Shown here one piece after another: positions 24,657-36,403 of a stretch of 64,000 bases of DNA. The stretch's first letter is position 1. Every line of letters starts with the position of its first letter. The stretch comes from Brachynemurus nebulosus (taxonomy: Eukaryota; Arthropoda; Insecta; Neuroptera; Myrmeleontidae). The stretch covers positions 496,001 through 560,000 of the forward strand of contig JAPWDM010000047.1 of NCBI GenBank assembly GCA_035578155.1, read 5' to 3'. The position numbers and the translations under genes were made by a program. The notes under the pieces were generated by a model, which was given only the letters and a program-made list of their open reading frames with translations, was not told the origin of the DNA and searched no databases.

Positions 24657-25310
24657 GGGCTAGTCAAAAGTATAAAAAAGTCAAATATCTCAGCAAGAAA
24701 GCCTTTTTGGGATAAACGATGAGGACAAAAGTTTCACCATTTGTTACGGCGCATCCGGTGACGATCTTCACCTTGACCTCAAAGTCAAGGTTCAAGGTCA
24801 TATCAAGGTCAAGTCCGTTTTTCTATATGGCAACCCCCACTTTTGACCCCGGAAACGGAAAGAGCGGAAAATTCTGCACCCAAATAAACCTAGAGGGCTG
24901 AAATTTTGTATTCGGATTGAGTTAGTATCAAGGGGGTGCCTTTTGGCGGTCTCAACTTTTAACCCTAACCCTAACCCTTACTTCATACCAAAAAGAACTT
25001 GAGATTTCTTGTTTTTTAAGTTTCGTTCGGGTCAAAATCTCCCCAAATAAACCTAGAGGGCTGAAATTTTGTGTACCGATTAAGTTAATAGCCAGCCACT
25101 GCTTTTTGGAGGGTTCAACTTTTAACCCTTACCCCCACGATTTTTATGCCAATATTTCTTTGATTTTTTGCCTTTTTTCTAACACGTCTAGAGACTTTCT
25201 AAGGAAACTTAGAGGGCTGAAATTTTGTACATGTATTGAGTTTGTATCCAGTTAGTGTTTTTTAGCGATTCCACATTACCTTTCAACCCACTTCTCCCGC
25301 GAATAGTAAA
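24657..25310 (+). repeat. Repeat D: AGGTCA-rich leader and three 160-bp units
   Basis: Bases 24770-24815 contain TTCAAGGTCA, ATCAAGGTCA and an inverted TTGACCTC. Then come three tandem units of about 160 bp (landmarks at 24889, 25052 and 25208) sharing CCTAGAGGGCTGAAATTTTG and CAACTTTTAACCC. The same unit recurs at 49140-50030. The short CCCTAACCC stretch near 24960 is part of a unit, not a telomere. Confidence 0.8.
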
Positions 25311-25410
25311 TTTAAAAATTTAAAAAAATTGAACGTACTTTTATAACAAATGCAATACATACATATGTATTAAGTAATTTAAATATGTTATTAAAGTTAA
25401 TGTTTATGTA

Positions 25411-25830
25411 TAAAGTAGGAATTTTGGAGTTTTATTATTTATAAAATAGAAATTTTGGATTTTTTTGGAAAGAAAAAATATCTTCATAAAGGCCTCCCAG
25501 TTTACTATTAAGGTCCTTTTTTAATATTTAGAAATAAAACACAAAGGCAATTGGCGGATAAGGATGCTCTCGTACGAATTGTGTTGGCTTTTTTCCTGCT
25601 AACTGCTATCGGCAAAAAATTGAAATTTACTGCGATTCAGCCCTTAAAAACTTAAAACCTTTTTTTAAAGCCCCGATTAGCCGGACACTCATCATCAGTT
25701 TTGAAACCACCAAAATGACAAATTGCTTGTAGACTTTGAATCACATTTTGCTTGTAGACATTCAATATCGAAGATGAAGGGAAAAATTCGACTTCCGTAA
25801 TGGGGCCCCGCTGCTCATGGCGTTTTTTTT
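25411..25830 (+). repeat. Repeat B copy 1
   Basis: About 420 bp, well conserved with 39671-40088 and 50213-50637. Shared blocks are AAAACACAAAGGCAATTGGC, CGTACGAATTGTGTTGGC, CCGGACACTCATCATCAG and ATGGGGCCCCGCTGCT. All three copies face the same way and end in a T-run. At two sites B follows repeat D, so D and B are probably parts of one larger element. Confidence 0.88.
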
Positions 25831-26215
25831 GTTGCAATCGTTCCATTATAACCCGATCGAAAATGAAAAAGCACGTAATTACGTAAATGTTCTTTTATTG
25901 GTTGATTGTCCCCGATTTTGCACTAATGTAATAAAAACTTAAATTTTTATTATGTACCCAAAGTCAAGGTCACGTGTTGCAGTATTATCCACTAAAACGC
26001 GTACAAAACTTCCTAAATAAAAATATTTGATTACTTACGGTTACCCCTAATATAACTGTTTACTTACGGTTACCCCTAATAAAACTTATATTAAATAGCG
26101 CTGCTATAGGTAACTGAAAATAATAAACAAATTTAAACTTGTAAATAAAGACAAACAGTTATATTGAATTCTGCAATTCGACTGATTTATCCAAAGTATA
26201 CTTGATGGAATATTA
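25831..26215. other. No recognised feature
   Basis: Contains a duplicated TTACTTACGGTTACCCCTAA (about 26031 and 26062) and a GTCAAGGTCACGTG motif at about 25963. No gene. Confidence 0.4.
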
Positions 26216-26700
26216 TTACATACAATTTGAGTGACATTTAAGTAATTTTATTGCTTCCGAGACTACTAAAGTAGCGGAAGCATTGTGATCACTTTTGAAA
26301 AATAAAAAATTTTTTCTCTCCAAAATCAAATTTTTTACGCACATTTTACGTTTTAGAGCTTCCTGAACAATTTTGGTTTGGGCTGTCCGTCTGTCTGTCC
26401 GTCTGTGTGTCTCCAATTTTGCACCAAGTGGCATAACTTCCGAACTATTCGATTGTTTTTAATGAAATTTTCAGAAATTATGCAGTTTGGCTCCGCGATG
26501 GTCCCCTATGAATTTAATCAAAATCGGAGTAACGGTAGCAACGCCGCTACCATGTCATTCCAAAATTACACCAAGTAGCATAATTTCGGAACTACTCAAT
26601 TCTTTTTTATGAAATTTTCAGAAATTATGTAGTTTGGTTCCTATATGGTCCCCTATGATATAATCGAAATCGGAGTAACGGTAGCTACGCCGCTACCATG
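26216..26700. repeat. Dispersed repeat with two 147-bp tandem units
   Basis: A GTCCGTCTGTCTGTCCGTCT run at about 26385 is followed by two copies (about 26400-26550 and 26560-26698) of a unit containing GAAATTTTCAGAAATTATG, ATGGTCCCCTATGA and CGGAGTAACGGTAGC. Frames on both strands here are repeat-derived. Confidence 0.8.
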
Positions 26701-27023
26701 AAGTCCCATTAAATGTCAATATCTTATTTACTGCTAGTCCTATCTCGCTCAAATTTTTAGGGTATATTGGGGGTTAGTTTCTAAAATGTTTTTGCTATTA
26801 TTTTATAATTTAGCCTTTAAGTCTTTTGAGTTACAACAGTTTTTTATAAACTTCAAGGCGAAAATATAATTTCACGGTATATAATAGGTATATTTGGTAG
26901 AATACTGTTTTAAAGCCTTTTACGACTACGAGGAAGCTGTGTGCCCACCCTATTGGCAGCGTATTTTTAATTTTTATAATTTTAAATTATCCGGAATTGC
27001 AAAAAATAGTAGGTATATACATC

Positions 27024-27475
27024 ACAGGACTAAAGTGTTTTTTTCATCCCTCGTGTGATTTGTTGCGCTCGGGCCTTTACAGGGATTAAAACTCACACTA
27101 TAGTCCCTTAGTGTAGAACTGTAGAACATACTATCAGTCCGTTGAGACTAAAAGTAACACTTTATACTTTATTATGAAAGACTAAAGTACGTACTTTGGT
27201 ATTTCGTTATTCAGAGTCATGGGTCACTTTTAGTCCTCAAAGGTTAAAAACACTTTTGCTTCCGTGTTTAAGCCAATCAGCAAGCAGCAATTATAGAACG
27301 TCACCGATCAGCAAGCAAAACTTAATTTAAATTTTTTCTTAATTTTTATCGGTAATATTAAATTTTATCCAGAATATATGTATATATGCCATAGGGCTAA
27401 AGTATTTTTTCTGATCCCCAATGTGAATGTTGCCCACAGTCCTTCATATTAAAAGTCACACTTTAGTCCCTTGAT
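27024..27475. repeat. GGACTAAAGTG motif cluster
   Basis: AGGACTAAAGTG at 27027 and its complement ACACTTTAGTCCC at about 27458 bound a region with more inverted and direct copies (about 27089, 27150, 27231 and 27395). Probably a small decayed MITE or two nested ones. Confidence 0.5.
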
Positions 27476-27642
27476 ATATAGTATATTAATATTCTCAAAT
27501 ATCTCAAATGTAACTTTTCCATAATTATTCTCTTCTGCTTTCGACCTAACCGGAAGCGATATTATGAGAAAAATTTAAAATTGAATACATTTCTTAAGAA
27601 AGTAAATAAATAACAATTAGAAAAAAAATAAAATAATAAAAT

Positions 27643-27653
27643 AAAAAAAAAAA
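27643..27653 (-). terminator. RNA polymerase III T-run terminator
   Basis: Eleven Ts on the minus strand, six bases past the tRNA 3' end. This is the normal pol III termination signal and supports an active gene. Confidence 0.85.
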
Positions 27654-27659
27654 CAGTGC

Positions 27660-27731
27660 GGGCTCAGCCGGGATTTGAACCCGGGACCTCTCGCACCCAA
27701 AGCGAGAATCATACCCCTAGACCACTGAGCC
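27660..27731 (-). tRNA. tRNA-Pro (anticodon UGG)
   Basis: A 72-nt tRNA that reads CCA proline codons and others by wobble. The acceptor stem GGCTCAG/CTGAGCC is fully paired, with a C discriminator base. The A box is TGGTCTAGGGG and the B box GGTTCAAATCC. The anticodon stem CTCGC/GCGAG closes the 7-nt loop TTTGGGT, placing the anticodon TGG at 27697-27699. The T stem CCGGG/CCCGG is perfect. There is no intron and CCA is not encoded, as expected for a eukaryotic nuclear gene. All stems pair and a T-run follows, so it looks functional and not a SINE fragment. It is the only intact RNA gene I found here. Confidence 0.97.
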
Positions 27732-28629
27732 TCCTTAACAAATTTTCATTATAAACTGAAGTAAACCTGACTCTAAATTATAAAAAAAAAAATAAATAAA
27801 TAAATAAATAAATATTATTTATTTATTTTATACATTTATTTATAGATAAACTATCGTATACATAATTTAACACATGAACATGACATAGCGCTACAATATT
27901 ACATACATATCTATTTGAATTAATAAAAATCAAATAAAACTTTTTTATATACGCACATATATTACAGTTACTGGCCCTATTATTATAATAAACTTATTTT
28001 TAAAAAATGCTTGATAATTTTTTGAAAATTTCAGAACTGGTGTAATTTGCTCAATTTTAATAACTGGAAAAAGTAATACGCTCGCTGTTTGTTAGTTAAT
28101 TTTTCAAATGTGTTTAGTTCCGAAGATTCATTTTTAATCAAATGTTTGTAAAACGATAAACTTTTGTCTTCGTCATTGCTAACGAAGTTATACGATTATA
28201 ATCAAAGAATTCGTCAGTATTTACTTCTTCGAAAAAAAAAAAAAACATTCTCAATCTACTTTCCGAAAAAAAATTTCAAAAGGTGAGATTTGTCCTGTAT
28301 TTTCTTTTTTGCTACAAATCTTTTTCCACATGATTTGCATTTACAACTATAGAAACTTATAATTTCAATAGATAAATCTATCTATAAAAAAATAATCTAC
28401 AAATATAAATATTATACTAAAAAAAAAATTTGAATACATAATACAAACAAAAATATTTAAAACACAACGCATCATTCTGTTCGAACTAATGAAACATTCG
28501 TATTATCTAAATTTCACCAAAGAAAAATGATTTTCATTTTTCGAAAACGGTATATCAGTCTATCTACTTGAATTCCTGAAAATGTGTAGTCCATATAAAT
28601 AATTCCCATGGTATGGATCAATGTTGAAC
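27732..28629. other. AT-rich 5' flank of the tRNA gene
   Basis: No gene recognised. An (AAAT)n run at about 27790-27813 is followed by its inverted copy (TATTTATTTATTT) to about 27830. Confidence 0.5.
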
Positions 28630-28820
28630 AGTGCAACTATATCACAGACCTCCCTCGGAGTCTTATCTCGGCCGTATGAGGCACTCACAGGGGGGTGGTG
28701 TTCTTCACCACCATGCGCCATCTGAGCCACCCCCTACCTAGCCTACTATAGTCAGTCGTACAAGCACTATACAGTCGCCACCGCCATCGACTCGATCACC
28801 ACGACCGCCTCTTCCTTTAT
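28630..28820. other. GC-rich island with perfect short hairpin
   Basis: About 190 bases of clearly higher GC than the surroundings. They include a perfect 7-bp hairpin GGTGGTG-TTCTT-CACCACC at 28694-28712. All frames contain stops within about 60 codons and no domain is recognisable. It may be an exon fragment, a regulatory island or part of a repeat; I cannot tell which. Confidence 0.5.
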
Positions 28821-29029
28821 ATGTTTCTGTGTATGTTTGAGCTAACTATAGGAGCTATATAGTTAAGATATATGTTTTGTACGTATATATTTCGTTATGT
28901 TTTTCCATATTATTTCGAAAATTCTTAGCATTGGAGATTTCATTTGTAGATTTCATACATTACACTCGCATATATTATTATATATTTTATGAAATGTAGA
29001 CCTCGTTTAAAAATTGTAGATAATCAGTT

Positions 29030-29610
29030 CAGAGTCGGATTTATTCAAGGACATTTGGGGCATGTTCCCGCGTGTCCCGACCGATAGCGGCCTTCATAAC
29101 TGAAATTATACATTCGACACTTTTACTGGTAATACAAACAGGAGAAATTTAAAAAAAAAAGTCTTGAATTTGTCTTTCACCTGCAACGGTCGATTATATT
29201 CCTTTTCTGTAAATTATTTGAGGAGTATAATGATGATAATCTTTCTCGCGACATTCTCTGCGACTAAAAAGCCGTAAATGAGCGACTCGTACATCATAAA
29301 ACCTTTGTTGCACCTCTACAAACCTTTATAAATTTCAATAACTATTCTATAACTAACAATATTGGCGCATTGAAAAGGAATTTTCTAAACACGTCAAGTT
29401 TTGTACTTAATATGGTGGAAGTGCTTAATTCGTGTCATAGATTCAACTTTCAAATGAGATTATAAAACATTAGGATCTCTTAGTAACAGTAATTATAGCT
29501 ATGAAAATTATTAGCGAAACACATTTTTTAATTTTTTTCTAAAGGCTGCCTTGCAAGGCGTCTCCACATGAAAAGTGCGCAGAGGCATCTTAAAGCTAAA
29601 TCCGGCCCTG
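29030..29610. mobile_element. hAT-type MITE (581 bp)
   Basis: Ends CAGAGTCGGATTTA and TAAATCCGGCCCTG are inverted repeats. The flanks AATCAGTT (29022-29029) and AATCAATT (29611-29618) are an 8-bp duplication with one difference. No coding capacity. Confidence 0.82.
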
Positions 29611-29644
29611 AATCAATTTAGAAATTAAATTTCTTGTTTCAGTC

Positions 29645-29753
29645 GACTAATAATAATTAATGTATATACTGTATTATACAGCATATACATTAATTATATA
29701 TTATTATTATTAGTCATTGCAACAATTTTATTACTATTACTAATAAAATTGTT
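29645..29753. repeat. Two adjacent hairpins
   Basis: Bases 29645-29715 fold around TATACTGTATTATACAG, with arms of about 30 bp starting GACTAATAATAATTAATGTA. Immediately after, AACAATTTTATTA (29721-29733) and its perfect complement (29741-29753) form a 13-bp stem with a 7-nt loop. Confidence 0.85.
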
Positions 29754-30297
29754 ACAGTGACTTATTTATAATTAGCATATTAAAATGATATAGGAAATGA
29801 TAAGTAAAATTTGATAATTTAAAAATTTGGGGGACAGGTCTACCGATACTGTCAACTTCCCACTGGATGCCCTTAAAGACTATTGCAAATGAATAACTTT
29901 TTTTTAATTCAGGGGACTCCTCCTCTGGACCCCCTATAGAGGCTAATGTAACTAATATAAAATATGTATTAGAAAAGTTTACTTTGTAAAAATTCATAAT
30001 TTGTAAATATGTATGAGATCGTTTTAGTGAAAAGTGACGAAGTAAACTATGTATCTCGTATTTTTAATCTAATGTATCGGAAGTAGCAAGACTAAATTGA
30101 AATTTATTGAAATTCCTATTTAGTTTTACTACAAAAGTATTAACCTTTGATAGGACAAATAGAAAATTTGTCACAAAATTGCAGAAATAAAGTTCCTTAT
30201 GAGGACTTTGATTATACATAACTAAGGCAGCCATTCGTTCCAGACAAACAGTTTCTGTCCCGCATTTCATCAATTTTTTGTAAAAAATATGTTTTTT

Positions 30298-30662
30298 ATC
30301 GAATTTTTGAATCGAAAATTCAGTTATTGCAGCCACTGTCGTGATACGATAACTCAGAAACGAAACATTTTATTTTTACAAAATTTTATGAAAACGTTGG
30401 AAGTCCCAAACCCTTGGATGAGTTCTTTAGCCAGTTTGATGCCTGGAACACGGTTTTTTGGACATTTATCATGAAAAAAATTAGTTTTTGCCAAAACTTT
30501 CCCCAAAGTTTTGGTGACATTTTTTATACCCTTAGAAGGAGAATAAAAAGTCATAAAACAAGGTTTTTGAACTATTATTTTATGTAAACTGGCTTCCGAG
30601 AAAAACTAATTTTCGTAAACAGAAATTCACTATGTTATGCAGGATGCTGTGACAGGGGTATT
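30298..30662 (+). mobile_element. Repeat A copy 4
   Basis: Diverged copy in forward orientation. The first end is degraded (TCGAATTTTTGAATCGAAAA). The far end is intact, with GAAATTCACTATGTTATGCA, the GCAG/CTGT hairpin and GACAGGGGTATT. It has no (TA)n core. Confidence 0.78.
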
Positions 30663-32410
30663 GTTTTTATATTCTTTTTGTTTTTTGTTTTTGGTTCTCC
30701 ATTGTATTCTTCAAAAAAAAATTTTTGAAATTTTTCAAAATATCACATGAATAAAAATAAGATCCGAAATTGTGATTGTTTCCCGCCTTATGTATAGTCG
30801 TCTTCAAGTTAAAGAATCCTCAGTTAAGATAACATAAAAACGATATTTTTGATTTTTCATATTATTCATAGTTTCTGACGATCGGTGGTTGTATTTTTGA
30901 CTTATTTCGAGAAAAGAGGACAAAGTTTAAGGAAGAAAAATATAGTTAAATAGAGGTAATTAATTACTTAATTACTTGATTAATTGGCTGACAACCTCTC
31001 ACAACGCTGATCACAACTGTTTTTTTGTATGCTGCTGCTGTAGCCCCAGGGTTCGGTTCTAAAAAGAGGGTCCGAAACCATTCTTCAGGAGCCCGGGGAA
31101 AGATGAAGGATTTTTTTTGCTTGTCAGTGACCAAAAATTTATCCCAAAATTACTAAAGTTCAAACAGTTAAAAATATAAAAAATGATCTGAATAGTGTAT
31201 TTGTACAGTTTTAAGTTACAAATTGATAATTCAAATGGGAAGATGATTTCTACGCCTAGTTTAAAGTTTTTTTATAATTTTCCTCACAACTAATGCTATA
31301 GAATTAACCGGAAGCTCAGTTCTCCAATGCAAATCATATTTCTGAAAGGTATTCCTATAAATCTCTGGCAAAAATTAAAAATTTAACCAAAAACGAAACA
31401 AAAATTGTCAAATCCTATCCCTGAACCACTCAAAAGAAACAGTTAATTATAATAAAACCCTTAAAAATTCACTAGATATTTACTGCAACATTTTTGTTTT
31501 TTTTACTTGATTTCAAATTCATGTTGAGAAGTAAAGCAGAAAACAAAAAAAAAAGCATTGACGACAACGACAACTGATCAAAAGGATAAAAACTAATAAT
31601 TTTTAAAATTCAAAGAATCTCATAGAATTACGTACAGAGAACATAACATATATTATATAGTTCTCTACAATCTTTTATATTTTGAGCCATTGCAGGACAC
31701 AATGAGAATTTTACATTGAAATAGTTAACCAACTCGAGTATTGTATATGAAAAAATATTCAAGACGAATATACGATTTTATCTGAGCAACTATACTTTTC
31801 TTTACAACGACTTTCTCTGTAGAGCTACATAAACACACATATACACATTTGCCTATGTATATGTGTATATACATTCGTAAGAATGTTCTGATACTCTTGT
31901 ACCATCATTCTAAAATGAAAACAGCTCTTATAGTCCAATTCACATGATTTTAAACGCTAAGAATATGTTTATGAATTTTACATTTCAAACACAGCTAGGC
32001 TACAACAACAAAAAATCGCTTCAACTTTACTCCGTAGCTTCTAACCTCTTTGTCAGACACACCCAGATATTTGAGACACCAGTTTTACTTTACATCAGAA
32101 AGATATTAAAAATAAATGCACAAAACGTTCACTCTAAAATACTAACGCAGTTTGCTCTCTCTCTAGGCACAATGAACCGCCAAAGCTATGTGTGCTATAC
32201 AAAATAAAATTTATTGTAAACATACTATCTCTCGTATCTATTGTGCTTAAAAAGAGAGCGAAATACGTTTGTTTATCTTATGTAGAAAGTTTGGTACAAA
32301 ATGGTAAATATTTTGGTGGAAGCGCTGGGTGTAACAAATTTATTTATATAATTATCTTTCTAGTTTATATCATGTATCAAAACTTTTCGGGGTAAAAATG
32401 GGACATTTAC
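30663..32410. other. Anonymous AT-rich DNA
   Basis: No gene recognised. Bases 31036-31140 (AGGGTTCGGTTCTAAAAAG, TTTTGCTTGTCAGTG) are related to the fragment at 8297-8480. Frames of 87 and 67 codons at 31944-32207 and 32192-32395 overlap and show no domain. They are slightly less AT-rich than average but I cannot support them as exons. Confidence 0.4.
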
Positions 32411-32960
32411 GTGTATCTTTTACAATTGATCATAATTGGCGAGGAACTTACCCTTCAAAAACTGCTTAGAAATTGAAAAAGTGACCACGACCTGTGGCTG
32501 GTTTTTTTTTTTTTAATCGATGCAGAATTTAAAATAAAATATAAAATTCAAATACAATTTTTTGATTAAACCACGGCTTTAATGCTAAAAGTTGATGAAA
32601 TAAATAATTTGACAAGTATTCTTATAAGTTTTTGATTTTAGTCTACTATTCATTCTAAAATATCATATTTGTCAATAGTTTTTTCTCTCTCTAAAAAAAT
32701 GTTATAAATGTTTTTTATATATCAGTTGCTTTTATAGAATAGGTACTACTAATAAAAAATTTATATATTATGTAGGTATCTTATACCTATTATTTTCATT
32801 AATTTAAGCTTTTCATAGTGACGCCGGCATTTGATAAAAAAATAGTATTGGAAGTTTTTATTCCTTTTTAAATTTTGCAAAATCAGTCACTAGAAAGCTC
32901 GTGGTCGCTTTTTGTTAAAAATTAGGGTTAAGTTCCTACTCTATGATAATTGATAAATAT
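32411..32960. mobile_element. Foldback MITE (about 550 bp)
   Basis: Bases 32411-32495 and 32880-32960 are imperfect inverted repeats sharing AGGAACTTA, GACCACGA and the ATCATAATT/ATTATCATAG block. The AT-rich interior has no frame. Confidence 0.65.
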
Positions 32961-33149
32961 ATTCGATCAAATTACTTGGACACATGTTACCAAATGTTAC
33001 TATGATGGTTAAGAAGGAAGATATTTTGAAACTGTGGAACAAATATGGAAAATATTTTCTTTAAAATTATTGAATGTAGGTCAGCGGGCCAACATTATGT
33101 TAGTGCTTTAGGCACAAAATATTCAATAGCCAAAAATGAAAATTTTATT

Positions 33150-33650
33150 CATTGTCCAGAATCTTCCCAAATGATTTGAATTTGATTTTTAAGGGATGCT
33201 TTCTAACACCAAAACCTCTATCTATACAAAATTTCATGTACTCAAGATCAATTTCTCAATTCATTTTTAGAGTTAGGAAGAGAAAACTTAGAAATTCGTC
33301 ATGTCTGTCTGTCTCTCCGTCCGTCTATTCATCTGTCTAAGCCCCATAATTCTCTTTAATAATTTTTAGATCTATGAACATGAAATTTTGCTTGTATATA
33401 TTAAAGGTGTACATCTCAATTAACGTATAGAAAGTAAATTGCTATTTTTTCTAAATTTCATGAGGTACTTTTCTACATTGAAAATGACGATAAAAATTTT
33501 TTTACGTAACATTTCGTGTGGAATATCATTAGAAAGGGCTCGTAAAATGCAGTTGAAATTTCTTTTACGATTTTTCACTTTTAAGTCTCCTTTGCCAAAT
33601 ACTGAGCTTCAAAATGGCGAATAACTCGTCCACCTTTTCGTAACTTTTAA
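33150..33650. repeat. Repeat F copy 1 with CTGTCTGTCT run
   Basis: Contains GTCTGTCTGTCTCTCCGTCC near 33304. The part 33508-33617 (TAACATTTCGTGTGGAATAT to TGAGCTTCAAAATGG) is distantly matched by 55411-55520. Short frames here are repeat-derived. Confidence 0.6.
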
Positions 33651-34036
33651 GGTGCTGATATTCAGTTATAATCTCAATTACGCCAAAAAAAATCACCATG
33701 TGCGTGGTGGACATGCATTAAATCAAGGTACCGTAGATACTAGAGTTTTTCATAATTTTCAGTATATACCAAATATAGGACATTAAAAAATATTTTTGCA
33801 GTTTATTATAAAAATATATAAATATATATGTACTGGATGTATATATGTAACCTGCACATGTGTTACCTGAAGATCAATTACAAGTTCACAAACATAGCTT
33901 AAAATTGAACATAGTAATTAAAAAAAGCTCAATCTTATTTTAAAAGAACTTTCTAACGGAATCCCATTCAACAGCATACGTGAAGTTATTTCATTAGTAA
34001 AAGTGGTATAGTGTTTTTTTTTTATTATGTTTAGAA

Positions 34037-34254
34037 TATACTCACCATATTTCCTTCTCTGTTTTGCTAATTTTTTCTATTCTGTAAAATATAGAGAAGG
34101 AAATATGGTGAGTATACAGTATACACCAATACCTCAATTTGCGTCGTGGTTACGTTCCAAAAAAACACGACGCGAATTGAAAGGACGCAAAGTGAATTAT
34201 GATTTTCTAGAGCAAACCGTTTATAAATTATTGAGACTCAATAATTTATAAACG
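34037..34254. repeat. Cluster of three successive hairpins
   Basis: First: perfect 24-bp stem, 34037-34060 with 34093-34116, 32-nt loop. Second: 14-bp stem with one mismatch, CAATTTGCGTCGTG (34135-34148) with 34166-34179. Third: perfect 18-bp stem, 34218-34235 with 34237-34254, around a single base. A 74-codon open frame (34027-34251) runs through all three; I treat it as fortuitous. The middle part (ACCTCAATTTGCGTC, CGTTCCAAAAA) resembles ends of pogo/Tigger-type elements. Confidence 0.85.
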
Positions 34255-36214
34255 ATGTTTCAAAATGAAAATTTATAAAAGGAATTTCAACTACGTTTCT
34301 AACAGTTCTCATAATATCTCATATACAATACGAAATGTGGAAAAAAAATTTGATTACCGCTTTTCAATACGGGAATACCTAAAAAAAAGTAAGAAAATTG
34401 TTTTGCCGATATTAAGATCTATGTATATCTGTAGCATCAGCATGCAAAATTTCATAGGGCGAAAGATTATCATAATATTAGATATTATAAGGAAATTATA
34501 AGGATATGACTGATGGATGAATATAGTAAAATTAAAAATGGTTTCGAGATTTCTTCTTTGGAACCATAATAATGATTTAGATTACGATAATCTATATTTT
34601 AAGAATATCTCCAGAAAGTTATAGGCGAGCTTCCCTTGATAGTAGTCACTCTCACTGGGATCTTATACACGACTAGAACTAAAAAAGAAAGGATTGTAAT
34701 TTACAGGTCACAGGTTACAACCTAGATGTGAGCTATAAGTCAAAAGTACAGCAAGTTCCTTAATCGATTCAAAGGTGTAACTACATATTTTGTGCCCTGG
34801 ATTGACTTTAGCTAAACGCTCCCCTAGAAACAGTTCACTTTTTCTCAAAAAATAAAAGTAGCGAGCCAAAAAAAACCTGTACCATTCAAATAATTTTTTG
34901 AAGATTTCCAAATTCTCTTCCTTTTTTTGATTCTTTACTTCTTCTATTGCGTCCTATATCTTTCTCCTATTGCGCCCCTTCCTACCATGCGCTCTGGAGC
35001 GACTGCTCCGCCTGCTCCATTGTAGCTACGCCTTTGGATCGATTATTATGGACTTAAGGAAAATATTTTTTTTCTAAGATTAACTTGTCAGAATGCGAAC
35101 ACTCATATACAATTCTAACATAGAAGCACGTGCAAAGTTAGGTGTTAAGATGATTTTCATTTTAAGAAAATAAATTAAAGATATATTTCGAAAAATTTTT
35201 TGTAATTTGTTGGATTACCTCTAATTCTTTTAGTATTAACTTCACAGAAAAAGTATGTAAACAAAAGTAATTAACAATTTAGTGTTTAATAAGTCGAAAT
35301 CAATATTTTACAGGTAACCTAATTCTTCAGTTACAACATAAACGTATAATTTGTTTTTAAATGAGATTTTAAATTACTCCCAAAAAAGTAAAGTGAGAAA
35401 TCCACAAATGATTTTTAAATGTTCTAGTGTTTAATTCCTAAGAATTAACACATTTTCTTCAGATGGGAATGCTATATGTAAAGGGTTGTGTCGTATCAGA
35501 TACTACATATATACATACATATACGTACAAACAGTACATGTGGAATAAAGAAAGTATAATATTACATTGTATTAAAGAAAGATAGCTTATGCCTCAAGGG
35601 AAACTGAATGAATGATGAGGCATTCGGGAAGAGAGAGATAACGTGTATACATGTGAAGGGGTTTTACTTGTACTAAAGGGGATGTATGACGATAGTTAGT
35701 TGAGTTTTAGGACGAAGAAGTTAAAGTTGGGAAAACGGCAGGGAATAAAGAGGAGAGTGCTAAGTCAGAATAAGATATACTAGTAACAGGGTTTAGTGTA
35801 ATAATAGAATGCTATGTTCTGTTCATACAAATGAAGTCAACAAGTGTATATACAGGCAGAATATGGGAGACTTTTTTATTCATCAGCAGTTAAATAAATA
35901 CTTATTTGCACATTGTTTTAACTTTTGTTTAAAAAATTTATATTATTAGAATATTCGTCTATAGTAACACTGCATCTTTCTAAAAACCGCACCGAAAAGA
36001 ATGCAAAAGTTATATAGTTTCTACGATAGACACATAGACGTGAAGTTTAATTAAAAATAGAAGTTACTCTAATAACCGAAGCAATATGTATGTATATAGT
36101 GTTTATATTCAATATTACGATTGGTTTTTAAAATAAAAACAAAAATTAGAAGAATTTTATTGTAGTAAAAACTATAGCTACCAAAATCTATCATTAACTT
36201 TGTTAAAGTTTATA
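34255..36214. other. Anonymous region with a purine-rich block
   Basis: No gene recognised. Bases about 35580-35870 are purine-rich and higher in GC than the rest (GGGAAGAGAGAGATAAC, GGCAGGGAATAAAGAGG). A solo LTR is possible, but I could not define TG/CA ends or a duplication. A 78-codon frame at 34265-34501 lacks any domain. Confidence 0.4.
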
Positions 36215-36374
36215 CCGTCAGTTGGGACAAATCTGGACGATTTTTTTTTTTTTTGGTTATATAGTGTCTAGATTCACCCCTATGTGTGGGGCGAATCTGG
36301 ACAGTGCTTCATTTGCAATATAAATCACATTCAGTCATGCATATGGGTAAAATCGGACCTAAAAAGATAAAAAT

Positions 36375-36403
36375 AGCTGCATTTCCAATCTGGAAATTCG
36401 CTA
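36375..36403 (-). repeat. Repeat A end fragment
   Basis: AGCTGCATTTCCAATCTGG followed by AAATTCGCTAA matches the hairpin end of repeat A, with nothing else of it. Confidence 0.6.

Noticed and set aside
24955..24980. CCCTAACCCTAACCC as an interstitial telomere repeat
   Set aside because: Only about two and a half units, and it sits at the variable 'TTTAACCC' position of the 160-bp repeat D, where other units read TTTAACCCTTACCCC.
26380..26410. GTCTGTCTGTCC run as a biologically special signal
   Set aside because: The same kind of run appears at 12.35 and 33.3 kb next to dispersed repeats. It is a common microsatellite in insect repeats.
30540..30690. Direct or inverted TGCAGGATGCTGNGACAGG motifs as a CRISPR-like or phage site
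   Set aside because: They are the conserved 3' ends of repeat A copies dispersed over the window, not a spaced array, and the genome is eukaryotic.
31944..32395. Two overlapping frames as possible exons
   Set aside because: Low complexity, no domain, and no convincing splice context.
35580..35870. Purine-rich block as a solo LTR
   Set aside because: I could not find TG...CA ends, a polypurine tract next to an internal region, or a target duplication.
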